DNA from: Clostridia bacterium
GTDB lineage: Bacteria; Bacillota; Clostridia; Oscillospirales; Acutalibacteraceae
Length of the DNA: 43,094 nt
Assembly: GCA_024692685.1 (NCBI GenBank)
Contig: JAILMJ010000036.1
Coordinates: forward strand, 1-43,094
Reading direction: 5' to 3'
Below, in pieces: positions 7,718-16,361 of the stretch. The notes beneath the pieces are model-generated. The model was given only the letters and a program-made list of their open reading frames with translations. It ran no database searches and was not told the origin of the DNA. Position numbers and translations under genes: made by a program. Numbering within the stretch: position 1 is the stretch's first letter; each line of letters starts with the position of its first letter.

Positions 7718-9997
7718 TTAATTGGATTTGACTATCATTTCCGGAGTTATGGTTATTTTTTCTTTAAGTCTCAGTTCACGGGATGAGGCTCCTGCATATA
7801 TTATGAAATCTCCGGGTTCAATTACTTTTTCGTAATTCACATTCACCAATGAAAACGCCTTGTTATCAAGCTTCAAAACCACTTCCATGCTCTCGCCGGC
7901 TCTGAGAGAAACCCTTTTAAAGGCTTTCAGCAGAATATCCGGCGTTACAACAGAGCTTTCGCAGTCTTCAACATAAATCTGAACTACTTCGTCACCGTCA
8001 TATTTGCCGGTATTCTTTACAGTAACGCTTACTTTTACATTGTCCGAATCGGTTACATCGACTTTCAGGTCGGAATAGTCAAATGAAGTATAACTCAAAC
8101 CGAATCCGAACGGATAAAGCGCATTTCTTGAGCCTTCATAGTATTCATTGCTTGCTCCCGGCAACATTGAGTAATAACACGGAATCCTTGTTGAACTGAC
8201 AGGAAGTGAGAAAGGCAATTTACCGGAGGGGTTGACCTTTCCGGTCAGCACATCGCAAATCGCCTGCGCTCCGCACTCTCCGCCAAACCAGCAGGAAAGC
8301 ACCGCGTCGGAAACCCTGCTTTCATTTGTAAGCACAAGAGGTTTTCCGTGAATAATAACGGATATAAGTGGCTTACCCGTTTCCGCGAGCTTGCCGACCA
8401 GAGCGGGCTGATTACCGCACAAAGTGAGCTCACATCTGTCTCTGCCCTCTCCGCTTGAAATACCGTCATCGCCTCCGCAGAATATGATAAGATCTGCCTC
8501 CTGCGCAATTTTTACCGCTTCATTGATATTGTCGGTAATTCTGTCGGCCTTAAATCCGAGAAGATGCTGCTGACCGGCAAGCGTAAGTTCCTTGTCTTCA
8601 CTTATACCGCAACCGTCTGCCTGCAATATTTCGCTGCCGGGCAGTTCTTTTTTCAGAACATCGTAAACCGTTGGTATTATTCTGCCGACAGGAATTGCAG
8701 AGTACCCTCCCAGACGGACCTTGTTGCCGGAAGGCCCTATCAACGCTATCTTTTTATATCTGCCATTCTCAATGGGAAGTATCCCGTCATTTTTCAGAAG
8801 AATAGCGGATTTCTGTGCTATTTCAAGAGCCAGATCAAGATGCTCCTTTTTATTGATAACGGATTTATATCCGTCTTCATCGGTATATGGGTTTTCAAAT
8901 AAACCGAGAGTGAATTTCAATTTTAATACTCTGCGACAGGATTCGTTTATGTTTTCTTCGCTTATTTTACCTTCATTGACAAGTTTTTCAATTGTGTCAA
9001 CCCAGAACTTATTCGGGTATTCGCTGCCTCCCTGGCAGTCAAGACCGTTCTTTTTCGCAAGATAAACTGCGCCCTCGTCGGTTGCAGTCAGTTTATGAGC
9101 TTCTTTAATTCTTATAATACCTCCCCAGTCGGAACGGCAAATTCCTTTGAGCCCGAACTTCTCTTTAAGGACTTTACGCAAATAGTAATCCGAAGCCATA
9201 AGAACATCGCCGTCAATGCAGTTATAACTGACCATAACATCGTAAGCGCCGCCTTCTTTTATCGCCGCCTCAAATACGGGAAGGTAGCAACTGTCAATTT
9301 CTCTTTTGCCAGCTCTTGCTACAGCACAGTTAAGACCGGCTTCTGCAATTCCGTGAACACAGTAATGCTTGGGTTCGGAAATAACACTGTCCGGCTGAGA
9401 TATATCGCCGTTCTGGTGGCCTTTAACTATACCAACTGCCATATTTGAGGAGAGACAGGTATCTTCACCGAATGTTTCTTCCGTTCTCCCCCATCTGGGC
9501 TCCCTTGCAACATCAAGATTGGGAGCAAGGACTTCCCTGATGCCCAGCGAGGCCGCTTCCTTTGCGATTACACGTCCTGCTCTGAAAGCATAATCCGGCT
9601 CAAAAGTTGACGCTATTGCCGTGGGAATAGGCAGAATCGTTCCTCTTGTTCCGCTGATACCGTGAAGAGCTTCGCCTGTAAAAATAACAGGGATACCTAA
9701 TCTTGAATTGCTGATAAAAAACTTCTGAAGTTTATTCATTACAGAGGGAACTGAATAATTATCATGGAGATATCCGAGACCGTCAGGAAAATCCCTTTTT
9801 AGTTTATCCCAGTCATAATCTGAATTCTCATCCACCGAGCAGTTGTGGTTTTTATCAACTTTCGTGCAGTAGTTATTGCCGAATTTCAGGTCAAGTTGAG
9901 CCGCTTTTTCCCTGAGCGTCATACGGGAAAGCAGGTCCTCCGCTCTTTCTTCCGGAGAAAGTGACGGATTTTTAAACGGAAAAACATAATTATTCAT
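7718..9997 (-). CDS. Glycoside hydrolase family 3 beta-glucosidase
   Basis: A 759-residue GH3 enzyme of the beta-glucosidase/xylosidase type, without signal peptide, so cytoplasmic. The N-terminal barrel holds VLAPNLDVAREPRWGRTEET (about 156-175), KHYCVHG and the nucleophile Asp290 in CRSDWGG. The second alpha/beta domain follows, with SGEGRDRCEL, whose Glu517 is the likely acid/base. A fibronectin III-like C-terminal domain (about 640-755) contains KNTGKYDGDEVVQIY. It releases terminal sugars from imported oligosaccharides. ATG at 9997 (AGGG 8 bases upstream) fits family starts; an in-frame ATG at 10042 would add 15 unusual residues and cannot be ruled out. It is divergent from the secreted-protein operon. 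Confidence 0.9.
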   Translation of the reverse strand: MNNYVFPFKNPSLSPEERAEDLLSRMTLREKAAQLDLKFGNNYCTKVDKNHNCSVDENSDYDWDKLKRDFPDGLGYLHDNYSVPSVMNKLQKFFISNSRLGIPVIFTGEALHGISGTRGTILPIPTAIASTFEPDYAFRAGRVIAKEAASLGIREVLAPNLDVAREPRWGRTEETFGEDTCLSSNMAVGIVKGHQNGDISQPDSVISEPKHYCVHGIAEAGLNCAVARAGKREIDSCYLPVFEAAIKEGGAYDVMVSYNCIDGDVLMASDYYLRKVLKEKFGLKGICRSDWGGIIRIKEAHKLTATDEGAVYLAKKNGLDCQGGSEYPNKFWVDTIEKLVNEGKISEENINESCRRVLKLKFTLGLFENPYTDEDGYKSVINKKEHLDLALEIAQKSAILLKNDGILPIENGRYKKIALIGPSGNKVRLGGYSAIPVGRIIPTVYDVLKKELPGSEILQADGCGISEDKELTLAGQQHLLGFKADRITDNINEAVKIAQEADLIIFCGGDDGISSGEGRDRCELTLCGNQPALVGKLAETGKPLISVIIHGKPLVLTNESRVSDAVLSCWFGGECGAQAICDVLTGKVNPSGKLPFSLPVSSTRIPCYYSMLPGASNEYYEGSRNALYPFGFGLSYTSFDYSDLKVDVTDSDNVKVSVTVKNTGKYDGDEVVQIYVEDCESSVVTPDILLKAFKRVSLRAGESMEVVLKLDNKAFSLVNVNYEKVIEPGDFIIYAGASSRELRLKEKITITPEMIVKSN

Positions 9998-10066
9998 TGC
10001 GCAAGCCCTGACAGCAACCCGTATGCCTGCTCTGACAAACATACCGGTTTAAAGCATTCCTTTCTT

Positions 10067-10100
10067 TATCCGTTCATTTTCTTGTTGTTATGAGCGGATA
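10067..10100. promoter_or_regulatory. Candidate operator, interrupted inverted repeat
   Basis: TATCCGTTCA (10067-10076) and TGAGCGGATA (10091-10100) form 10-base arms with one mismatch and a 14-base spacer. They lie between the divergent GH3 gene and the secreted-protein operon. The right arm falls inside the spacer of the plus-strand promoter. This is the geometry of a dimeric repressor site; the regulator is not known. Confidence 0.4.
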
Positions 10101-10113
10101 TATGTGTTATTAT
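10085..10113 (+). promoter_or_regulatory. Promoter of the secreted protein operon
   Basis: TTGTTA (10085-10090), 17 bases, TATTAT (10108-10113), 60 bases before the ATG at 10173. Both boxes deviate a little from consensus. The downstream leader contains AACATTTTT twice. Confidence 0.5.
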
Positions 10114-10172
10114 ATTTGTATAACATTTTTTAACATTTTTCAATAGAAAAATTCAGTTTGGCGGAGATAAAT

Positions 10173-12191
10173 ATGAAAAGAAAAGTTCTTCTGTCAGTTT
10201 TCAGTTTTATCCTGATGTTTTCAGTTTTTGCAACGCTTAATACCACATACGCACAGACCGATTTTGAAACCGGTGACGAGGTATATTTCGGCAGCTATCC
10301 CGTTTCCGTAATAAAAGATCAAACACTTATTGCCTCTCTCGGTGAAATTGAGAGCGAATGGAAAACATTCAACTATTCCTATGGTAACGGCAGAGAAAAC
10401 TCGGCTCAGATACAGGATTACGCTCATTACACCGATATTTATTACGGCGGAATTAAATACAGAGGAATTAAATTTGATAAATACAGGCCTAAAAAGACTA
10501 ACGATGTCCCCGAAGAAAGCGCATCTGCGCAATCCGGAAACGGATATACAGTTGATACCGTATACTGGTTTGAGTATGAGCCGCTGGTGTGGAATGTAAT
10601 AGATAAAGATAACGGAATTATCCTCTGCGACAGAGTGATTGACGCCCAGCCTTTTAATGAAGTCGGGCTTGACAATAATTATCTGAATTCCGAACTCAGG
10701 CAATTTCTGAATGATGAATTTTATAATTCCGCATTTACATCCGGCGAAAAAGAATACATAGTCAGAAACTCCAATGATGACTTCGTTTCTCTTGCAAAGA
10801 CAGAATATAAAAATAACAACCTTATACCTGATGCCGTAACGGGTTTTACGGATTACGCTCTTTGCAACGGGCTGGTAAATTCACTAAACATTAACCTCAA
10901 CAAAGCTTCATGCAACTGGTTTCTGAGGGATAACAGAGAAGAGTCGGACGGGAAAGCCGCAGCTATTACATTTATCGGTCAGGTCGGCGCAGCAAGCGTG
11001 AATTTCTGCTACGGCGTCAGACCGGCAATCATGGTAAACCTTAAAGAAACGAACAAGTTCAGTCTGAGCTATTTTGTAAACGGTGCTGAGGCAAAATGCA
11101 TCAGACTCTCAGAGGGAGAGCAAATCGAGAGTTATATTCCGCAAGCCCCTGAAGGATACACCTTCGACGGCTGGGTGCCTGAAGAGCCGAAAAATATGCC
11201 CGGTAATAATCTGAAGCTTGAAGCAAAATTTACGGTGAATAAACATAAGGTACTGTATTTGGTAGATGGAATCGCTGTTTTGGAGCGCAGCGTTAATTTC
11301 GGCGATACAATACCCCGGATTGATAACCCGGAAAAGGAAGGCTTTATATTTTCCGGTTGGGATACGGATATTCCCGATAAAATGCCGGACAGGGACCTTG
11401 TATTCAATGCTGTATGGGTTTCCGAAGCATACAAAGCCGCTTATTATTCCGATAATCTGCTTTATTCCGAATATAATGTGAAATACGGCGACACCGTTCC
11501 CGAACCCTATTCCCCTGTTAAAACAGGTTATACCTTTGCCGGTTGGGACAGAGAAATACCCGGGAATATGCCTGCAACAGATATCATATTCAATGCTGTA
11601 TGGAAAAAAACCGGATATACAGTCCAATTCATTGACAGCAACGGAAGTGTGCTGGCAGAATATACCGTGGAATACGGAAATGATATCCCGGTTCCCGATG
11701 CGCCCTTAATAGACGGATACTCTTTCATATCCTGGGATAAGGATGTGCCCGAAAAAATGCCGGACTGCAATCTGACTTTCACAGCGATTTATGAAAAGAG
11801 CGGAAACGAAAGCACGGTTCCGGACAATTTCGGAAACAAAGATACGGGCACAGATGAAACCGGAAATGAGATAAATGTAATCATCAAAAACTGTGAAGAT
11901 TTAACAGTAGGTTACAGAGCTACCGTAATCTTTCATGCAGAGGTTAAAAACACAAATATCAATTCAGTCGTCTGGTATGACGAAAACGGAGAAATAAAGG
12001 GAACCGGCGAAAGATGTATAATAACCTCCGGCTTCTCTTACAGGCTCAGGGCTTCGGTAATCGGTAATGACGGAGTAAGGATTTACTCACCCGAACAGGC
12101 AGTCAAGGTTAAAGACGGCCTGCTTGACAGATTCATATCCGTCTTTGCAAGAATATTCAGGTCTCCTGCATATATCATTGACAGAAAGTAG
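10173..12191 (+). CDS. Secreted DUF6273 and InlB-repeat protein
   Basis: A 672-residue exported protein. The signal peptide (about 1-27) ends near TTYAQT. Residues about 31-285 match the DUF6273 type seen in Clostridia surface proteins, with VYFGSYPVS, a WFEYEPLVWNVIDKDNG strand pair and a Tyr/Asn/Leu-rich block ending in CYGVRPAIMV. Four repeats (about 296-543) of the InlB/Listeria-Bacteroides type follow, each with GYTFxGW and a P-x-x-M-P motif. A Gly/Asn/Thr linker, an Ig-like domain (about 565-635) and a basic, aromatic tail complete it. No LPXTG or cell-wall motif is seen. ATG at 10173 has GGAG 7 bases upstream. Likely surface binding or adhesion; ligand unknown. First gene of a three-gene operon. 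Confidence 0.85.
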   Translation: MKRKVLLSVFSFILMFSVFATLNTTYAQTDFETGDEVYFGSYPVSVIKDQTLIASLGEIESEWKTFNYSYGNGRENSAQIQDYAHYTDIYYGGIKYRGIKFDKYRPKKTNDVPEESASAQSGNGYTVDTVYWFEYEPLVWNVIDKDNGIILCDRVIDAQPFNEVGLDNNYLNSELRQFLNDEFYNSAFTSGEKEYIVRNSNDDFVSLAKTEYKNNNLIPDAVTGFTDYALCNGLVNSLNINLNKASCNWFLRDNREESDGKAAAITFIGQVGAASVNFCYGVRPAIMVNLKETNKFSLSYFVNGAEAKCIRLSEGEQIESYIPQAPEGYTFDGWVPEEPKNMPGNNLKLEAKFTVNKHKVLYLVDGIAVLERSVNFGDTIPRIDNPEKEGFIFSGWDTDIPDKMPDRDLVFNAVWVSEAYKAAYYSDNLLYSEYNVKYGDTVPEPYSPVKTGYTFAGWDREIPGNMPATDIIFNAVWKKTGYTVQFIDSNGSVLAEYTVEYGNDIPVPDAPLIDGYSFISWDKDVPEKMPDCNLTFTAIYEKSGNESTVPDNFGNKDTGTDETGNEINVIIKNCEDLTVGYRATVIFHAEVKNTNINSVVWYDENGEIKGTGERCIITSGFSYRLRASVIGNDGVRIYSPEQAVKVKDGLLDRFISVFARIFRSPAYIIDRK

Positions 12192-12200
12192 GGAAAAGAA

Positions 12201-13229
12201 ATGAAAAAAATACTGGCACTTGTATTGGCATCGGCACTCATCATCCCCTTCGCAACAGAAACCTTTGCGGCAAATCCTGACAACATCCCGGAATATAAGT
12301 CAAAATTCAGGGACGCAACAGGGCCCGAGGTTGACGGCCTTGCGATTGACTATGTCAGCTATTCACCCGCTGACGACGGCGCTCCTAAGCCTCTGGTAAT
12401 TTATACTCACGGTATGGGTCAGGGCAAAGCTCCCCGTGCTCAGATTGAAGAAAATAACATTTCACTCTGGGCAAGCGATGAACTTCAGGCAAGATTCACA
12501 AACGGCGGCGCTTACATATTGGTGCCCAGAAGCCAGGAAAATCACAATGAATTCTGGTCAAATAAATACATCAAATCGCTGAAAGCGGCAATAGATGATT
12601 TTATTGCTCAGAACAGAAGCGGCATAGATGTTACGAGAATATATATAGGCGGCTTCTCAATGGGGGGAAAAATGGCATTTAAGATGATTACAAGCTACCC
12701 GGATTTCTTCGCTGCCGCTTTTCCGATGTGCCCTGCATATCTTCCCTCTGACGAGCAGATAGACGCAATAAAGAATATGCCGATCTGGATGCTTACAAGC
12801 AAGTATGATATCCTTGCCGGTTATCATGTATCGGGTGAAAAAATCTGGAAGAAACTCTGCGAGAGATCAGCCGTAGCCGCAGATTGCAGACTTTCACTCT
12901 TCGGTAAGGTATGTTATCCCGACGGTAAGAAATGCCCGAGCAATCATTTTGTATGGTTCGCAGCTTCAAATGATATGTTTACCTATGACGAAAAGGATTA
13001 CCCGAATATGGTGACCACCGACGGTCTGGGCAATACCGTTACGCTTACCAGCCCCGACGGACTTATTTCGTGGCTGTGCAAATACACGTCAAACTACAAC
13101 GGGCAAACCGAAAACTACACCGGACTTGCGGAAGTCGGAGGAGAAAACGAGCTCAATTTTGTTGCAACAGTACTGCGCGCAATTTTTCCGATGATTTCAG
13201 ATACCGTTAAATCACTTTTTGCCAGATAA
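12201..13229 (+). CDS. Secreted alpha/beta-hydrolase esterase
   Basis: A 342-residue exported hydrolase. Signal peptide 1-23 ends TFAA. The fold matches feruloyl/acetyl esterase or polyhydroxybutyrate-depolymerase-like enzymes: VIYTHGMGQG supplies the oxyanion region, GGFSMGG holds the nucleophile Ser153, Asp203 sits in SKYDILAG, and His249 in CPSNHFVW completes a plausible triad. The stretch 235-249 has two extra cysteines. The C-terminal 25 residues form a hydrophobic helix ending in SLFAR, like tails on two other exported proteins here. Start ATG at 12201 follows AGGGAAAAGAA and lies 9 bases after the previous stop. Probable role is removing acyl groups from plant polysaccharides; the substrate is inferred. 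Confidence 0.82.
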   Translation: MKKILALVLASALIIPFATETFAANPDNIPEYKSKFRDATGPEVDGLAIDYVSYSPADDGAPKPLVIYTHGMGQGKAPRAQIEENNISLWASDELQARFTNGGAYILVPRSQENHNEFWSNKYIKSLKAAIDDFIAQNRSGIDVTRIYIGGFSMGGKMAFKMITSYPDFFAAAFPMCPAYLPSDEQIDAIKNMPIWMLTSKYDILAGYHVSGEKIWKKLCERSAVAADCRLSLFGKVCYPDGKKCPSNHFVWFAASNDMFTYDEKDYPNMVTTDGLGNTVTLTSPDGLISWLCKYTSNYNGQTENYTGLAEVGGENELNFVATVLRAIFPMISDTVKSLFAR

Positions 13230-13245
13230 GGACAGGGAAAAAACA

Positions 13246-14190
13246 ATGATTAATATCGGACTTGCCGGCACATGGCACGTACACTTTGAAGGGTACGCAA
13301 ACGAAGTTTCAAAAAACAGCAACTGTAAAATCACGGCTTTATGGGACAAAGACGAAAACAGCGGCACCTCAAGCGCCGCTAAGTATAACTGCGATTATGA
13401 GAAAGACCTTGATACTTTTCTTTCAAGAAAAGATGTGGATGCAATCATAGTATGCTCGTCAACCGATCTGCATAAAGAGATAATAATAAAAGCTGCGAAG
13501 GCCGGAAAGCACATATTCACTGAGAAAGTTCTTTGCTTTAATCAGGCGGACGCTCAGGAAGTTGCAGATGCGGTAAAAGAAAACAATGTGAAGTTTACAA
13601 TTTCTTTTCCGTGGATGAGCAGAAGCGATTTCATATGGGTGAAAAAGTCTGTAGATGAAGGTCTTTTCGGCGATGTAACATATTGCAGAATGAGAAACGC
13701 GCACAACGGTGCAAGCGGAAAATGGCTGCCCGAAACTTTCTATGACAGGAAAACCTGCGGCGGCGGAGCAATGATGGACCTCGGTGCCCACTCGATGTAT
13801 ATCCTTAACTGGATAATGGGTGAGCCGATATCGGTATCATCCGCTTTCACAAATGTGATGGTCGACAGTGTCGAAGATAATGCAGTAACAGTAATGAGAT
13901 ACGCAAACGGCGCAATCGCAGTAAGTGAAACAAGTTTCGTTTCTCCTAACAATCCGTATGAGTTTGAACTTTCCGGAACAAAAGGTACCGCTTTGATGGG
14001 AGGCTTCCTTGACAAGCCCTGCTACAATATCGGCAACGGCTGGGTATTCCCCTCTCTTCCCGTAGGCAGACCGGGACCGATGACCCAGTGGATAGACTCA
14101 ATAATGAACGGCACGGAATCATACTATGATATTGACAAGGCTGTTGCGCTTTCAAAAACAATGGAAATGGCATATAAATCAATAATTTAA
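13246..14190 (+). CDS. Gfo/Idh/MocA family oxidoreductase
   Basis: A 314-residue NAD(P)-dependent sugar or inositol-type dehydrogenase. The N-terminal Rossmann fold starts NIGLAGTWH, a degenerate GxGxxG. EKVLCFNQADA replaces the usual EKP motif but keeps the Lys of the active site. The C-terminal domain has CGGGAMMDLGAHSMYILNW with the family His. ATG at 13246 has AGGACAGGGA upstream; the frame upstream to 13219 overlaps the esterase stop and is not needed. Third gene of the secreted-protein operon, a curious place for a cytosolic enzyme; it may process the sugar released by the operon. Substrate unknown. Confidence 0.88.
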   Translation: MINIGLAGTWHVHFEGYANEVSKNSNCKITALWDKDENSGTSSAAKYNCDYEKDLDTFLSRKDVDAIIVCSSTDLHKEIIIKAAKAGKHIFTEKVLCFNQADAQEVADAVKENNVKFTISFPWMSRSDFIWVKKSVDEGLFGDVTYCRMRNAHNGASGKWLPETFYDRKTCGGGAMMDLGAHSMYILNWIMGEPISVSSAFTNVMVDSVEDNAVTVMRYANGAIAVSETSFVSPNNPYEFELSGTKGTALMGGFLDKPCYNIGNGWVFPSLPVGRPGPMTQWIDSIMNGTESYYDIDKAVALSKTMEMAYKSII

Positions 14191-14238
14191 ACTTTATTTA
14201 AGGTTTAGATGTTATGGTAAACTGCGGAGGCGATAATT

Positions 14239-14913
14239 ATGCGGATACTCGTTGCCGAGGATGAAAAACCTCTTGCAAGAGCTATTTCTAAAATTTTTGA
14301 GAAAAGCAATTATTCAACCGATGTTGTATTCAACGGTGAAGACGCGCTTGATTATATTGAAACAGGCAACTATGACGCAGCTGTTCTCGATGTAATGATG
14401 CCGAAACTTGACGGTATATCGGTCTTGAAAAAAGTCAGGCAGGCCGGAAATAACATACCAATACTTATACTGACCGCAAAATCGGAAACGGACGATAAGG
14501 TTCTGGGGCTTGACAGCGGTGCAAACGACTATCTGACAAAACCGTTTGACTCCAAGGAACTGACAGCGAGAATCAGAGCGATAACAAGAACTCAGGTTTC
14601 ATCAGACACAAAACTGACAGCGGGAAACCTGACACTTGACAGAGCAACATTTGAACTTGCTTCACCTGAAGGTTCATTTAAGCTTGCCAATAAAGAATTC
14701 CAGATGATGGAAATGTTCATGATGAACAGGCACGTTGTTATTTCAACTGAAAAGTTTATGGAGAAAATCTGGGGCTACGATTCGGAATCAGAAATAAATG
14801 TGGTTTGGGTTTATATCTCATACCTCAGGAAGAAACTGACTGCTCTGAAAGCAAATGTTTTCATAAAGGCGTCACGCAACGCAGGCTATTCTCTGGAGGA
14901 AACAGATGATTAA
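14239..14913 (+). CDS. OmpR-family response regulator
   Basis: A 224-residue two-component regulator. The receiver domain (1-115) has acidic residues EDE at 7-9, the phosphorylation site Asp51 in VLDVMMPKLDG, Thr79 and Lys101 in YLTKPFD. The winged-helix DNA-binding domain (about 125-222) ends with the family motif VWVYISYLRKKL and a final hairpin. ATG at 14239 has GCGGAGGCG 7 bases before it. It overlaps the kinase gene by eight bases. Its targets are unknown; the preceding operon is 48 bases upstream with no terminator that I recognise, so read-through is possible. Confidence 0.95.
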   Translation: MRILVAEDEKPLARAISKIFEKSNYSTDVVFNGEDALDYIETGNYDAAVLDVMMPKLDGISVLKKVRQAGNNIPILILTAKSETDDKVLGLDSGANDYLTKPFDSKELTARIRAITRTQVSSDTKLTAGNLTLDRATFELASPEGSFKLANKEFQMMEMFMMNRHVVISTEKFMEKIWGYDSESEINVVWVYISYLRKKLTALKANVFIKASRNAGYSLEETDD

Positions 14914-16219
14914 AAAGCTGAAAAAGAGATTCGTGTTGCTCTCGGTCGGCTCGATTTTTCTTCTGCTGGCAGTCATTGTAACGGGAATAAATACCCTGAA
15001 CTACAGGACTGTTGTAAGACAGGCTGATGACACGCTCGCATATCTCACCGAAAATAGCGGAGAAACTTTTAATCCCGACGGAAACTCAGTTCCTCTTGAT
15101 ACACCGGATTCGAACGCACCGCAAAAACCCGACCGCGGGTTCCCTAAGAACCGGATGCCAAAGCCCAGCGGAATAAACGGCGGCATATTTAACAAACTGT
15201 CACCTGAGACCCCGTATGAATCACGTTTTTTTACGGTTACCGTTGATGAAAACGGAAACAAAAACGCCGAACTTTCCAACATTGTCTCCGTTGATGAAAA
15301 TACTGCCGCGGAATATGCCGATATTATTTTAAGCGGTAACAGCAGGAAGGGTTTTATAAAGAGTTTCAGATACTGTGTCAAAGCGGAAAACGGCTCCTCT
15401 GTAATCACATTTCTTGATTGCGGAAGGAGAATAAACGCCTTTTTAAATTTTCTTATTACAAGCACAGTCGTATCCGTTCTCGGTCTCGTCGTTATGGCTT
15501 TGATTCTGACATTTTTTGCCGGAAAAATAATCAAGCCTATTGCCGAAAGCTATGAAAAACAAAAGAGATTTATTACCGACGCAGGCCACGAAATCAAAAC
15601 CCCTCTGACTATAATCAATGCGAATGCCGATTTATTGGAGATGGATATCGGCGAAAATGAATGCCTGAGCGATATAAAGGAACAGTCAAAGCGTCTCACC
15701 GAGCTTACAAACAATCTTGTTTATCTGTCAAAGATGGAGGAAAATGAAGACAAAATTAAGATGATTGACTTTCCTTTGTCTGATATAGTAAATGATATCT
15801 CCGACGGATTTGAGCATCTTGCAAATGTTAAAGAAGTCAGTTTTATCAGAAGCATTCAGCCGATGATAACTCTGAAAGGCAATGAATCGGCTGTAAGTCA
15901 GCTAGTATCCATTTTACTTGACAATGCTTTTAAGTATGTCAGTGAAAAGGGTAAAGTGGAACTTAATCTGAAACAGGATAACACCTGTATAACGCTCGAA
16001 GCAAAAAATGATACCGATATGATAATAAAAAAAGAAAACCTGTCCGATATATTTGACAGGTTTTACAGACTGGACTCCTCAAGAAACTCGGAAACGGGAG
16101 GTCACGGTATCGGGCTTTCAATAGCAAAAGCCGTCGTAAACGCTCACGGCGGTAAAATAAATGCTTCAACAAGTAACGGGAAAGACTTTATTATCACAGT
16201 GATATTCAAAAAATCCTGA
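14906..16219 (+). CDS. Sensor histidine kinase
   Basis: A 437-residue membrane kinase, partner of the regulator it overlaps. It has transmembrane helices about 10-30 and 180-205 that flank a 150-residue extracytoplasmic sensor. The sensor contains a Pro-rich, basic stretch (about 64-92, PDRGFPKNRMPK). HisKA follows with phospho-acceptor His228 in TDAGHEIKTPLT. The ATPase domain shows the N box in LLDNAFKYV, a DIFDRFYRLD F box and GGHGIGLSIA as the G box. No HAMP domain is obvious. The sensor is not one I recognise, so the stimulus is open. Confidence 0.94.
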   Translation: MIKKLKKRFVLLSVGSIFLLLAVIVTGINTLNYRTVVRQADDTLAYLTENSGETFNPDGNSVPLDTPDSNAPQKPDRGFPKNRMPKPSGINGGIFNKLSPETPYESRFFTVTVDENGNKNAELSNIVSVDENTAAEYADIILSGNSRKGFIKSFRYCVKAENGSSVITFLDCGRRINAFLNFLITSTVVSVLGLVVMALILTFFAGKIIKPIAESYEKQKRFITDAGHEIKTPLTIINANADLLEMDIGENECLSDIKEQSKRLTELTNNLVYLSKMEENEDKIKMIDFPLSDIVNDISDGFEHLANVKEVSFIRSIQPMITLKGNESAVSQLVSILLDNAFKYVSEKGKVELNLKQDNTCITLEAKNDTDMIIKKENLSDIFDRFYRLDSSRNSETGGHGIGLSIAKAVVNAHGGKINASTSNGKDFIITVIFKKS

Positions 16220-16226
16220 GATTAAA

Positions 16227-16257
16227 AACTTAAATAAATTTAAAGTACATTTAAGTT
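16227..16257. repeat. AT-rich inverted repeat
   Basis: AACTTAAAT (16227-16235) and ATTTAAGTT (16249-16257) are exact 9-base inverted copies with a 13-base spacer, just after the kinase stop. It may be a weak hairpin or a binding site; nothing else supports a role. Confidence 0.35.
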
Positions 16258-16272
16258 AAGAATAATACTATG

Positions 16273-16304
16273 GTATTGCAGTGAGAACTGCAGAAATACT
16301 TTTT
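16273..16304 (+). terminator. Terminator after the two-component genes
   Basis: A stem of 10 base pairs with a 3-base bulge (16273-16282 with 16287-16299) and a GAGA loop is followed directly by TTTTT. It lies 54 bases after the kinase stop. Confidence 0.6.
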
Positions 16305-16318
16305 CTTCTTTCCCTCAT

Positions 16319-16361
16319 GTGGGGGCTCGCCTTAATCCCGGGCGGGCCCTCACTACTTTTT
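16319..16361 (+). terminator. Second GC-rich terminator
   Basis: A 13-base-pair stem with two G-T pairs (16319-16331 with 16341-16353) around a 9-base loop is followed by ACTACTTTTT. It is probably a backup terminator in front of the convergent gene ending at 16360. Confidence 0.6.
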
